From positions 1,240,001 to 1,304,000 of the forward strand of contig NZ_CP147919.1 in the NCBI RefSeq assembly GCF_039645985.1: a DNA stretch of 64,000 bases, read 5' to 3'. Below are positions 9,462 through 17,189 of this stretch, in pieces (within the stretch, counting starts at the first letter, position 1; each line of letters begins with the position of its first letter). A program made the position numbers and the translations under genes. A model generated the notes under the pieces. That model was not told where the DNA came from, ran no database searches, and saw only the letters and a program-made list of their open reading frames with translations. Source of the DNA: Sulfurimonas sp. HSL3-7. GTDB taxonomy: Bacteria; Campylobacterota; Campylobacteria; Campylobacterales; Sulfurimonadaceae.

Positions 9462-9872
9462 GATGGGCTTTTCTTTTGTATTGGAAATATTTGTGAAAAT
9501 GCGGTAATGCCTTGATTTGAATTTAAAAGCTTGCGCTTTTTATCTTATTAGAATTGTCCGGAAAGTTTTGGCTTTAGTGCGTAGAGGGATAATTTCGGCA
9601 GTTGTGCCGAAATGTACGAAGGCTGGAAGCTGCTATTTTCATTCAGCTAATAGTGCCGAAGGGTATTGCCCTTTTCTTTTTTTGGTTACTTTTTTCTTTT
9701 CAGAGAAACATTTTACTACGCAAAAGCGGTACCCTTGTTTTGGGCAGGCAAAAGAAAAAAAGTGACACACTATCGATACAAAGACATTCAAAACAAGAAG
9801 GTTTAAAAATTTACGATTTGTGTGCCTATAATAGGTAGACTATCTGTCCGGGCAGGTTTGAATGTGAACTGC
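9462..9872. repeat. Non-coding region with two inverted repeats
   Basis: Between the MacB-like permease and the cytochrome P460 gene. It holds a perfect 9-base stem with a 4-base loop at 9592-9613 (atttcggca/tgccgaaat) and a wider inverted repeat with arms near 9685-9701 and 9748-9765 (gttacttttttcttttc against a near-complementary copy). Open frames crossing it (about 80 codons) are low-complexity read-throughs of the T-rich arms, not genes. The same gttact-T-run theme recurs near 12.85 kb, suggesting a dispersed repeat family. The first stem may also help end transcription of the efflux operon, although no clean T-run follows it. Confidence 0.55.
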
Positions 9873-10403
9873 TTAGTGAAGCTTTTGATACCGGGTGAAG
9901 AGAAAATCATTGTCGCTTGCCGCTGCATGACAGCTTACGCAGCCTTGCGTCCCTTTGTCCCAGCTCCTGTAGCCCCCGTCTGTTTTAACGAAACGCGCAT
10001 ATCCCCAGCCGTCTGCGGGATAGTTCTTGCTGTCTTTGACCATATATTCGATGCGCTGTACTTCATCGGCTTCCAAGGCATCGGGAAAATTTCCCATCGC
10101 CTTGACATTCCATCCGATCTTGACAACCTTGCTCCCTTCCGGAAGCGGTAACCGATTGTTCTTCAGTGCCTCAAAGGCTTCCGTGTTGGCCAGGATATAG
10201 CGGAGCTCTTTCTTGTCTGTTCTATAATGCGTTGCTACGATCTTATACTCCTGGAAATCTTTTATCAGGTTGAAGGGGAGTCCGTTCTGCAGCATCTTTA
10301 AAGTCTCCATCGCTTTATCGAAAGATCCGGTCTCATCTGCCGCAGCGGCACCAAACCCGATAACAGCACTTGCCAACAACATTAAAACGTTTTTTGCGTA
10401 CAT
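9873..10403 (-). CDS. Cytochrome P460 family monoheme protein
   Basis: The start at 10403 is fixed by a strong GGAGGT 7-8 bases upstream and gives a normal signal peptide (MYAKNVLMLLASAVIGFGAAAADE); the frame runs 30 codons further but without a site. The mature protein of about 150 residues has a single heme-binding motif CVSCH at residues 155-159 near the C-terminus, the hallmark position in cytochrome P460/c'-beta proteins. Family members are periplasmic hemes that oxidise hydroxylamine or bind NO. It is divergent from a two-component system, with a 211-base shared control region, so that system may regulate it. Confidence 0.82.
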   Translation of the reverse strand: MYAKNVLMLLASAVIGFGAAAADETGSFDKAMETLKMLQNGLPFNLIKDFQEYKIVATHYRTDKKELRYILANTEAFEALKNNRLPLPEGSKVVKIGWNVKAMGNFPDALEADEVQRIEYMVKDSKNYPADGWGYARFVKTDGGYRSWDKGTQGCVSCHAAASDNDFLFTRYQKLH

Positions 10404-10587
10404 GTGTACACCTCCAGATATGTTTTTTACACAGAAACAGTCTATAAGACCAATATGGAGATTGTGTGAACGAACCTCTTTTTTATAGTTCAAAACTTCA
10501 TAAACCTATTCTTAACGTTATCTCCACAATCAGCCTGTAGACTTTATATAACTTTTTTCAGAGTGAACTTTGTTGAATCAAATTTAT

Positions 10588-10593
10588 TATAAT
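10588..10593 (+). promoter_or_regulatory. Putative -10 box of the response regulator operon
   Basis: TATAAT lies 22 bases before the response regulator start, in a very AT-rich stretch, with an AAAGGTG ribosome binding site between. A TTGAAT-like hexamer further upstream is too close for ideal spacing, so only the -10 is offered. Confidence 0.45.
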
Positions 10594-10614
10594 ATAACGG
10601 CATAAAGGTGAAGC

Positions 10615-11292
10615 ATGAAAAAAAGGATCTTGATTGTCGAAGACGAATATGAGATCGTCCGTCTGATCAAAAACCGACTCGATCCGGAGCTGTTTGTCGT
10701 TGACTATGCACTTGATGGCCGGGAGGCGATGGACTTTATAGTTGGTAACCGCTATGACCTCGTCATACTGGATATCATGCTTCCCAGAGTAAACGGTCTC
10801 GAAGTCTGCCGCCATCTGCACAAGCATGCCCCCGAAACATTTATTTTTATCATATCGGCACTGACCGCTGAATCGCAGAAGATCGAAGCGTATGAGATGG
10901 GCGCCGACAGTTATATCCACAAACCTTTCTCTCCCAGGGTCCTCGCATCTGAGATCATGGCGCTTTTCCGCCGATGCAATACCTACCAGCATCTCGTCCG
11001 GCACAACGAGATCTCCCTGGAAGATGATTTTTTCCGCTTGCGTATAAACGGGCATGTGTTGCAACTGACCCCCAGTGAATATCTCATTTTCAGCACCCTG
11101 TTCGAAAACAGGCGTTCGCCCTTCTCACGCCTCGATCTCGCAGCGCTTATCTATGAACACGGCCAGGGTGACATCAGTGAGCGGGGTATTGACAGCCATG
11201 TCGCCCATATCCGCAAAAAACTTCAGCCGTTCGATCAAAAAGATCTCATAGAGACAGTACGCGGTAAAGGGTACGTGATCAATGCGGATTAA
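10615..11292 (+). CDS. OmpR/PhoB-family response regulator
   Basis: 225 residues. Receiver domain at 1-118 with the acidic pair E9/D10, phospho-acceptor Asp53 in LVILDIMLPRVNG, a Thr/Ser switch region (IISAL) and Lys103 in IHKPFSP. A winged-helix output domain at about 130-225 ends with SHVAHIRKKL and TVRGKGYVI, as in OmpR/PhoB proteins. It overlaps the sensor kinase gene by 11 bases, so the two are co-translated. The divergent cytochrome P460 gene is the obvious candidate target. Confidence 0.9.
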   Translation: MKKRILIVEDEYEIVRLIKNRLDPELFVVDYALDGREAMDFIVGNRYDLVILDIMLPRVNGLEVCRHLHKHAPETFIFIISALTAESQKIEAYEMGADSYIHKPFSPRVLASEIMALFRRCNTYQHLVRHNEISLEDDFFRLRINGHVLQLTPSEYLIFSTLFENRRSPFSRLDLAALIYEHGQGDISERGIDSHVAHIRKKLQPFDQKDLIETVRGKGYVINAD

Positions 11293-12280
11293 ATCTTTTC
11301 TGATTCTGGTTTACGGCACAGCCGGGCTCTTTATCGCCTCGATCACCGCCTTTATGACCTTTCTGATCATCGAAGAGCCGATCGGGTACAAAATGGGCTC
11401 CAAAATCGTGCTCACTGTTGTGCTGACAACCCCTGTCGTCATTCTGATCAGTGCTGTCACCGGAGGGTTGTTCGCGCGCCACATCAATGCCATCGCCGAG
11501 CGTCTGGAAAAGATCGCAGAGGGGGAATACGGCACCGATCTCTCCGGCAGTGCGATCAAAGAACTGGCGACCATCAACGATGTAAGCAACCGTTTGAGTC
11601 AGGAGATCAGCACGCTGTTAGGCTCGCTGAAAGCAAGAAACGAAGAGTTGAGCATGATGCTGCTTACCTTTTCGCACGATGTAAGAACACCGCTGATGAT
11701 CGCCAACGGCTACATCGAAGAGCTCGAAGACAACCTGGTCCCCAGTGAAAGATTGCCGGCTGTGTATGAAAAGCTGAAGAACGAAAATAACTATATCAAT
11801 GAGCTGTGTAATGATATTCTTACTTATCAACACTCCAGGGAGAAAGAAAGTCGCGTTAATGACGCGATACTGGTGCAGCCCATAGCCGATGAGGTCATTG
11901 CTCTTCTGGATGCACCTATTGTCAATGCTGTTGATCCGTCTATTTCTTTTGCTTTCAATGTCATCGATCTGAAGAAGGTCTTGATAAACCTTTTGCAAAA
12001 CGCACTCAAATATGCACAATCCGAAGAGATAAAGATCTACAGCCAAGACGCCGAAATCATAGTCGAAGACTCCGGCATAGGGATAGAGCCGGTGCATCAC
12101 AGCAAAATATTTGAGCCGTTCTACACTGTCGACAGCAGCAAGAACCGTGTACATAGCGGTTTCGGGCTGGGGTTGGCCATCACGAAAAATCTCTGCCGGC
12201 GCAACCAATGTCTCATCCAATACGATGCCGGTTATGAAAGAGGTGCCCGGTTTATTCTCTCCAAATCCTCTACGTCATAG
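11282..12280 (+). CDS. Sensor histidine kinase
   Basis: 332 residues. Two membrane segments at about 7-30 and 42-62 leave almost no periplasmic domain (about 10 residues), so the stimulus is probably sensed in the membrane or cytoplasm. A HAMP-like linker (about 63-115) precedes the HisKA box TFSHDVRTPLMIANGY with phospho-acceptor His132. The catalytic ATPase domain shows NLLQNALKYA (N box), VEDSGIGIE (G1), FEPFYTVD (F box) and HSGFGLGLAI (G2). All catalytic motifs are intact. It pairs with the overlapping upstream response regulator. Confidence 0.9.
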   Translation: MRIKSFLILVYGTAGLFIASITAFMTFLIIEEPIGYKMGSKIVLTVVLTTPVVILISAVTGGLFARHINAIAERLEKIAEGEYGTDLSGSAIKELATINDVSNRLSQEISTLLGSLKARNEELSMMLLTFSHDVRTPLMIANGYIEELEDNLVPSERLPAVYEKLKNENNYINELCNDILTYQHSREKESRVNDAILVQPIADEVIALLDAPIVNAVDPSISFAFNVIDLKKVLINLLQNALKYAQSEEIKIYSQDAEIIVEDSGIGIEPVHHSKIFEPFYTVDSSKNRVHSGFGLGLAITKNLCRRNQCLIQYDAGYERGARFILSKSSTS

Positions 12281-12959
12281 GTGATGCGAGAGACGGTTTT
12301 TGATGAGTTATGTAGTTTAAATGTTTTTTGCTAGTAGTGTTGTTAGGTTTTTCTTTGTGTGCACAAAGAAAAACCTAACGAAAAAAGAAAGTGCAAGAAC
12401 CTGACGGATATCGTTACTGCTAGAACTTTAAACTGTTAACAGTTGGCATTCCGTCACTACTGCCGGAATAAATGTTCTGACGTACAGGGGACACAAACTT
12501 CTAAGAAATTTTAAACCGTCTAGGGAGTTGAAAGTTCGACACTATGAGGCGCAGCCGAATTGAAAAGCATCAGCTTTTAGTCTCAATAAGATGCGTTACC
12601 GTTTTGCTTTTATCGTGGCATCTGCAGAGCTGACTGCAAGGAGTGGACTTGCGTTAAAAAAATCACTCTGTTTGAGCGTAGCGAGTTAGGGATTTTTAGG
12701 AAGGGAACGAATGGAAGGAAGGCAGTCGACAAGCAGCCTTCGGTGGTCGCATAGCGACAACACCTTTGGTTTCGAACCTATAAAAGCCAAGCAGTTGGCT
12801 TTTACTTTACGGTTCTCACCTCGAAGCCGTCACGAGAGCTTATTTGTTACTTTTTTTGCGGCAAAAAAAAGTAAGAGTGTATGCGATAAAAACACTTACT
12901 TCCTCTCAAAAACAGCAGTCAGAAGTTTCAAGATTATTATCTAAATTAGCTGTAGCTTT
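12281..12959. repeat. Palindrome-rich non-coding region
   Basis: About 680 bases without a supported gene. It contains a perfect palindrome with 18-base arms and a 2-base centre at 12342-12379 (gttaggtttttctttgtg and its complement), a small stem gtcgc-ata-gcgac, a perfect 9-base stem with loop gcag (aaaagccaa/ttggctttt), and an inverted repeat ttac-T7-gc/gc-A8-gtaa near 12847-12875. The open frame at 12711-12944 encodes a low-complexity read-through of these and is not a gene. The last element matches the theme of the 9685-9765 repeat, so the P460/two-component cassette has related repeats on both sides. Confidence 0.6.
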
Positions 12960-14243
12960 TTAGCGTTGCCAGCGCTTGATCTTATGCCCTTTGAGGGCGT
13001 AGAAGAAGATGAAGAGGTAGCACGGCAGGGTGACGGCATAGGCGAACTGCATGTCGCCGCCGAGCTCTGTCGCCTGACCGAAGACCAGGGGGATCAGTGC
13101 CCCGCCGGCGATGCTCATGATGAGCAGGGCACTCCCCTGGGCGGTGAATTTCCCAAGGCCTTGAAGCGCAAGGGGCCAGATGGCGGGCCAGACCAGGGCA
13201 TGCGAGAGCCCGAGCAGCGCCACCAGTGCGACCGGGTCGGGAATGGTGGCGATACCGCTCCAGCCCCACAGTACATTAGAGATGGCGCTGCTCTCGGAAG
13301 AGCTGAAAAGCAGGGCGACAATGGTCAGTGTTCCTCCGACAGCGGAGTAGATCAGTGCTCTCTCCTGGCTCAGATATTTGGGAATGGCAGCGACACCGAC
13401 GAGATAACCCATCACCATGAAAACCATCGTGTAGGAGGTGAGTGCGGTGAAGTTGGCGACGCCCAGGGTCTGCCCGAAGAGGCCGATCGTGTCACCCGCG
13501 ACGACCTCGACACCGACGTAGGCGAAGAGTGCCACGGCGCCGAGAACGACCTGGGGGTAGTGAAAGATATGTGTTTTCGCTTCATCTTCCTCTGCCTCGT
13601 TGAACTCGATCTCGGGCAGGGAGGAGAAGAGGACCAGGAAGATAAGACCGGTCAGGATCGCCGCCATGACAAGGTAGGGGACGATCAGCTTGGAAGCCAG
13701 CAGCTCTATCTCGGCGCCGGAGAGCACTTCTTTCGAAAAGAGGCTCAGGTCGCTGAAGATCAGCGCGGTGAAGACCAGCGGTGCGATGATGCCGGCTCCC
13801 TTGTTGACCACCCCCATGATGCTGATACGCATCGCCGCGCTCTCGGTCGGACCGATCAGGACGATGTAGGGGTTCGATGCCGTCTGCAGGATGGTCAGCC
13901 CGCTGCCGAGGGTGAAGAGCGCCGCCAAAAAGATGAGGAAGTCGGCGCTGAAGGCGGCAGGGATGAAAAGCAGGGCACCGACGGCCATGATGCCCAGGCC
14001 GATCGCCATCCCCTTTTTATAGCCTGTTTTGGTCAGAATAAAGGACATCGGGTAGGCCATCGTTGTGTAGGCGATGTAGAAGGCGAAGGTGACAAAAAGG
14101 GCCTGGAAGTCGTTAAGGTCGCAGATGACCTTCAGAAAGGGGATCAGCGAGCCGTTAAGCCAGGTGACAAAACCGAAGATAAAGAAGAGGGTGCCGATGA
14201 TCAGCATCGGAATCAGGCTGGATTGTTTTACGTCTGCAGGCAT
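12960..14243 (-). CDS. FucP/GluP-type sugar:H+ symporter (MFS)
   Basis: 427 residues with about 12 membrane segments. The N-terminal segment FFIFGFVTWLNGSLIPFLK and the LGSGLTILQTASNPYIVLIGP segment are strong signatures of the fucose/glucose/galactose permease (FucP) branch of the major facilitator superfamily. It would take up a neutral hexose or deoxyhexose with protons. It is the last of a three-gene minus-strand operon (unknown protein, HAD phosphatase, transporter), with a 6-base gap from the HAD gene, so import may be coupled to sugar-phosphate metabolism. The sugar cannot be read from sequence. Confidence 0.85.
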   Translation of the reverse strand: MPADVKQSSLIPMLIIGTLFFIFGFVTWLNGSLIPFLKVICDLNDFQALFVTFAFYIAYTTMAYPMSFILTKTGYKKGMAIGLGIMAVGALLFIPAAFSADFLIFLAALFTLGSGLTILQTASNPYIVLIGPTESAAMRISIMGVVNKGAGIIAPLVFTALIFSDLSLFSKEVLSGAEIELLASKLIVPYLVMAAILTGLIFLVLFSSLPEIEFNEAEEDEAKTHIFHYPQVVLGAVALFAYVGVEVVAGDTIGLFGQTLGVANFTALTSYTMVFMVMGYLVGVAAIPKYLSQERALIYSAVGGTLTIVALLFSSSESSAISNVLWGWSGIATIPDPVALVALLGLSHALVWPAIWPLALQGLGKFTAQGSALLIMSIAGGALIPLVFGQATELGGDMQFAYAVTLPCYLFIFFYALKGHKIKRWQR

Positions 14244-14249
14244 GTGTTC

Positions 14250-15080
14250 TCACTTCATTGTTGATTTCAGGTAGTGTGCCACGGCATCCTCGTCGTTGCT
14301 GTGTGGCAGGACGGTCTTGGCGACGGCCTTGGTCTCTGCGAGCGCGTTGGCCACCGCTGCCGACATCCCGGCAAGCCTGAACATCCCGATATCGTTGATG
14401 CTGTCGCCGAAAACGGTGACATCCTCGAGCGGACGGCCGAGAACGTCGCACACCTTTTTGAGGGCATGGGCCTTGTCGCCGAGGGGGTGAAGGATGGTGA
14501 GGAAGTAGTCGCCGGTGTAGTTCTCCGGAGAGAGTTTGAAGTGGAAGGTGTCACCGTAGATCCCTTTTAGGTGTTCGGTCAGGGCGACCAGCCGCTCTTT
14601 TGAGGCCATATAGACCACCTTGAAGGTCCGCTCTTTGGCAACGATATGGTCAAACTCCCTCAGACTGATATCGTCCCTGTAGTTGAGAAGCACCTTCTCC
14701 TGCGTGGGTGTTTTTGTGCGGGGAAAGTCGAAGCTCTCGTCGAGGTTGTCGTTTTTGAGGCCGATGACAAAGGGGTGGATGTTGTCGAAGCGGATCGCTT
14801 CGGCGATGAGATCGTTCGCAGCGGCGGTGTCGATAAACTTGGCGTCAATGATCTTTCGTTCGGGTGTCGCGATCAGCGTGCCGTCAAGCAGGATCATCGG
14901 GGCGTTGAAGGTCAGGCCGGGAAGGTATTTCATGGCGGCGTAGAAACTTCTGGCGGTGGCGATGGAAAGGGTGGACTCCTTCGCTTTGGCGTTCCAGATC
15001 TTTCGGGTAAAGTCGCTGACGCTCAGGTCGCTTCTTAAGAAGGTGTGGTCGAGGTCGGTGATGTAGACCTTGTTCATCAT
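14250..15080 (-). CDS. Cof-type HAD superfamily sugar phosphatase
   Basis: 276 residues. HAD motif I is DLDHTF near the N-terminus (Asp nucleophile), motif II is Thr in IATAR, and the C-terminal motif is KAHALKKVCDVLG followed by VFGDSINDIGMF with the metal-binding aspartates. A C2 cap lies between, as in Cof/YidA phosphatases that hydrolyse sugar phosphates or pyridoxal phosphate. The start may be the first or the second of two adjacent ATG codons. It lies 6 bases before the sugar permease gene and 9 bases after the upstream gene of the same operon. Confidence 0.85.
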   Translation of the reverse strand: MMNKVYITDLDHTFLRSDLSVSDFTRKIWNAKAKESTLSIATARSFYAAMKYLPGLTFNAPMILLDGTLIATPERKIIDAKFIDTAAANDLIAEAIRFDNIHPFVIGLKNDNLDESFDFPRTKTPTQEKVLLNYRDDISLREFDHIVAKERTFKVVYMASKERLVALTEHLKGIYGDTFHFKLSPENYTGDYFLTILHPLGDKAHALKKVCDVLGRPLEDVTVFGDSINDIGMFRLAGMSAAVANALAETKAVAKTVLPHSNDEDAVAHYLKSTMK

Positions 15081-15089
15081 TTTTCCAAA

Positions 15090-15635
15090 TTACTGCGCCG
15101 CATTGAGAGCCAGCTGGCCCATCTTTTTGAGCTTCTCCAGCATGTCTTCGCCGGCCTCAAGTGTTTGTTTCAGTTCGTTCAGGAAGTACTCTTTTGTCCT
15201 CTCGTCCGCCATGTTGAACGTGTAGAGGACCCATTCGATGTTGAGCGGGATGGCTTCACCCTCTTTCTGTAGTACAAAACTGCGATAGAGGTTGATATCG
15301 CTTTGTGAAAGCAGTGCAAGCGTTTGTCTGTAAAAATCATTGACCTCATAATCGATAAGCGATTCAAGCTCCTCTGCCGGAATGCTGGCATCAATCTCTT
15401 CCATGCCCCTTTGGCCGACAATGAGTGCATTGCCGAGTATGAGCTGTTCGCCGAGGAAAAAAGGCTCTTTTTTCTGTGAAAGTGCATTGGCATCACTGTA
15501 GATGATGTGCTGATTGAGCGTAGGGAGTTCGTCAATGAGTATGGAGTTGAAAAAACTGTAGACCGTGTTGGCCTTCATCTCGATCTCGATCGCTTCGATC
15601 TCTTTTGTCTCGGGGTTGATTGTCAGTGCTTTCAA
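15090..15635 (-). CDS. Conserved hypothetical protein, first gene of sugar permease operon
   Basis: 181 residues, no signal peptide or membrane segment. Residues 1-85 (start MKALTINPETKEIEAIEIE, then IIYSDANAL and LILGNALIVG) weakly resemble the small DUF3846-type fold; the rest is helical and acidic with a terminal LEKLKKMGQLALNA helix. I do not recognise a function. It is followed after 9 bases by the HAD phosphatase, so it probably shares a promoter with the phosphatase and transporter. Confidence 0.65.
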   Translation of the reverse strand: MKALTINPETKEIEAIEIEMKANTVYSFFNSILIDELPTLNQHIIYSDANALSQKKEPFFLGEQLILGNALIVGQRGMEEIDASIPAEELESLIDYEVNDFYRQTLALLSQSDINLYRSFVLQKEGEAIPLNIEWVLYTFNMADERTKEYFLNELKQTLEAGEDMLEKLKKMGQLALNAAQ

Positions 15636-15747
15636 GTGATGCCGTCCTCTGTAAAAAGTAGTAGTGAATCATAGCACAGGCTCACCACCAAAGCCCATTA
15701 GAACTGCCTTGAAGCCGTTGAAGATGAGCATAAATTATAAAATAGGT

Positions 15748-15753
15748 ATAATA
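15748..15753 (+). promoter_or_regulatory. Putative -10 box of the symporter gene
   Basis: TATAAT in the context aataggtataataat, 43 bases before the chosen symporter start. The region also lies upstream of the divergent hypothetical gene. Confidence 0.4.
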
Positions 15754-15796
15754 ATTTCACATAAACCGGGGTATGAGACCCGTAAACAGGAATGAT

Positions 15797-17134
15797 ATGG
15801 AAGCGATATATGCGATGATAGGTGCCGTTAACGGTTTTGTCTGGGGGCCGGTGATGCTGGTGCTCATCCTTGGGACCGGGCTCTATCTCTCTTTGGGGCT
15901 TCATTTTCTACCTGTACGTTTGATCCCTGAGGGGTTTAGACTCATCTGGCAGGGGCGAAAAGAGGAGAGGGATGAGGGCGAGATATCGCCGTTCAATGCC
16001 CTGATGACCTCGCTCTCGGCGACGATAGGAACCGGTAATATCGCCGGTGTCGCAACCGCGATCTTCATGGGCGGTCCGGGTGCGATGTTCTGGATGTGGG
16101 TGGCCGCGCTGCTGGGAATGGCGACCAAGTACGCCGAAGCTGTACTGGCGGTCAACTATCGTGAAGTCGATGAAAAGGGCAACCACGTCGGCGGCCCGAT
16201 GTTCTATATCAAGAACGGTCTGGGCGAAAAGTGGAAATGGCTGGGCGTTCTTTTTGCAGTGTTTGCATCGGTCGCCGGGTTCGGCATCGGAAACACTATT
16301 CAGGCTAACTCCGTCTCAGATGTCATGGAGTCCTCATTCGGAATCCCTGAACTTTATACCGGCATTGTGCTCTCTATCCTGGTGGGACTGGTGCTTATCG
16401 GCGGGATCAAACGTATTGCCCATGTTGCCGGCGCGGTTGTCCCCTTCATGGCCATCGCTTACTTTGCAAGCGGTCTGCTGATCCTGCTGCTTAACCTCAC
16501 TGCGATCCCCGAAGCCCTCGTGCTGATCGTAACCTCTGCCTTTACCCCGACAGCGGCGGCCGGCGGCTTTGCGGGCGCAAGCGTCTGGGCGGCACTTCAG
16601 TTCGGTGTGGCGCGCGGCATCTTCTCCAACGAGGCTGGGCTGGGCTCGGCTCCGATCGCACACGCCGCGGCAAAGACTGACTCTCCGGTAAGGCAGGGAC
16701 TTGTCGCGATGATGGGGACTTTTATCGACACCATCATCATCTGTACGATCACGGGGCTGGCCATCGTGCTTTCGGGTGCCTACCTCTCCGGTGAGAGCGG
16801 TGCCGCACTTTCGATGCTTGCCTTCTCTACAGTTTTGCCGTATGGCGGTGAATATGTGGTGACGCTGGGACTCATCGTCTTCGCTTTCACGACCCTGGTG
16901 GGGTGGAGTTTTTACGGTGAAAAGAGCGTCTATTTTCTTTTTGGCCAAAAAGCGATCATCCCTTTTAGACTGCTCTGGATACTCGTCATCCCCGTAGGAT
17001 CGGTGATGAACCTGAAATTCATCTGGCTGATGGCGGACACACTCAATGCCCTGATGGCGGTGCCGAACCTCATAGCATTGGCACTGCTCAGTCCGGTGGT
17101 CTTTATGCTGACAAAAGAGTATTTTCAGAAATAG
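15797..17134 (+). CDS. Na+/alanine (glycine) symporter, AgcS family
   Basis: About 445 residues with some 10-11 membrane segments. Family signatures are GTGNIAGVATAIFMGGPGAMFWMW, split here as GTGNIAGVATA and GGPGAMFWMW, then NHVGGPMFYIKNGLG and the strongly conserved GVARGIFSNEAGLGSAPIAH. These identify the AgcS/DagA sodium:amino-acid symporters (alanine or glycine uptake). I prefer the start at 15797 (AGGA upstream) over the in-frame ATG at 15773, which is 8 codons earlier. Single gene, convergent with the KefB-type antiporter. Confidence 0.88.
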   Translation: MEAIYAMIGAVNGFVWGPVMLVLILGTGLYLSLGLHFLPVRLIPEGFRLIWQGRKEERDEGEISPFNALMTSLSATIGTGNIAGVATAIFMGGPGAMFWMWVAALLGMATKYAEAVLAVNYREVDEKGNHVGGPMFYIKNGLGEKWKWLGVLFAVFASVAGFGIGNTIQANSVSDVMESSFGIPELYTGIVLSILVGLVLIGGIKRIAHVAGAVVPFMAIAYFASGLLILLLNLTAIPEALVLIVTSAFTPTAAAGGFAGASVWAALQFGVARGIFSNEAGLGSAPIAHAAAKTDSPVRQGLVAMMGTFIDTIIICTITGLAIVLSGAYLSGESGAALSMLAFSTVLPYGGEYVVTLGLIVFAFTTLVGWSFYGEKSVYFLFGQKAIIPFRLLWILVIPVGSVMNLKFIWLMADTLNALMAVPNLIALALLSPVVFMLTKEYFQK

Positions 17135-17189
17135 AAGAACCTCTCATATTTCTCCTGAGTGTTATAAACATGAAGACGTAACTGTTGGC

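Noticed and set aside
9517-9838. Two overlapping open frames of about 80 codons downstream of the MacB-like permease
   Set aside because: They read through T-rich inverted-repeat arms, have no ribosome binding site and no recognisable protein.
12771-12790. ggtttcgaacc resembling a tRNA T-arm
   Set aside because: No acceptor, D-arm or anticodon arm can be folded around it.
12711-12944. 77-codon open frame in the palindrome-rich region
   Set aside because: Low-complexity translation of stem-loop DNA, without ribosome binding site; same theme as the 9.6 kb repeat.
12966-14264. 432-codon frame on the plus strand
   Set aside because: Exact antisense of the FucP-type permease gene; composition is a shadow of membrane codons.
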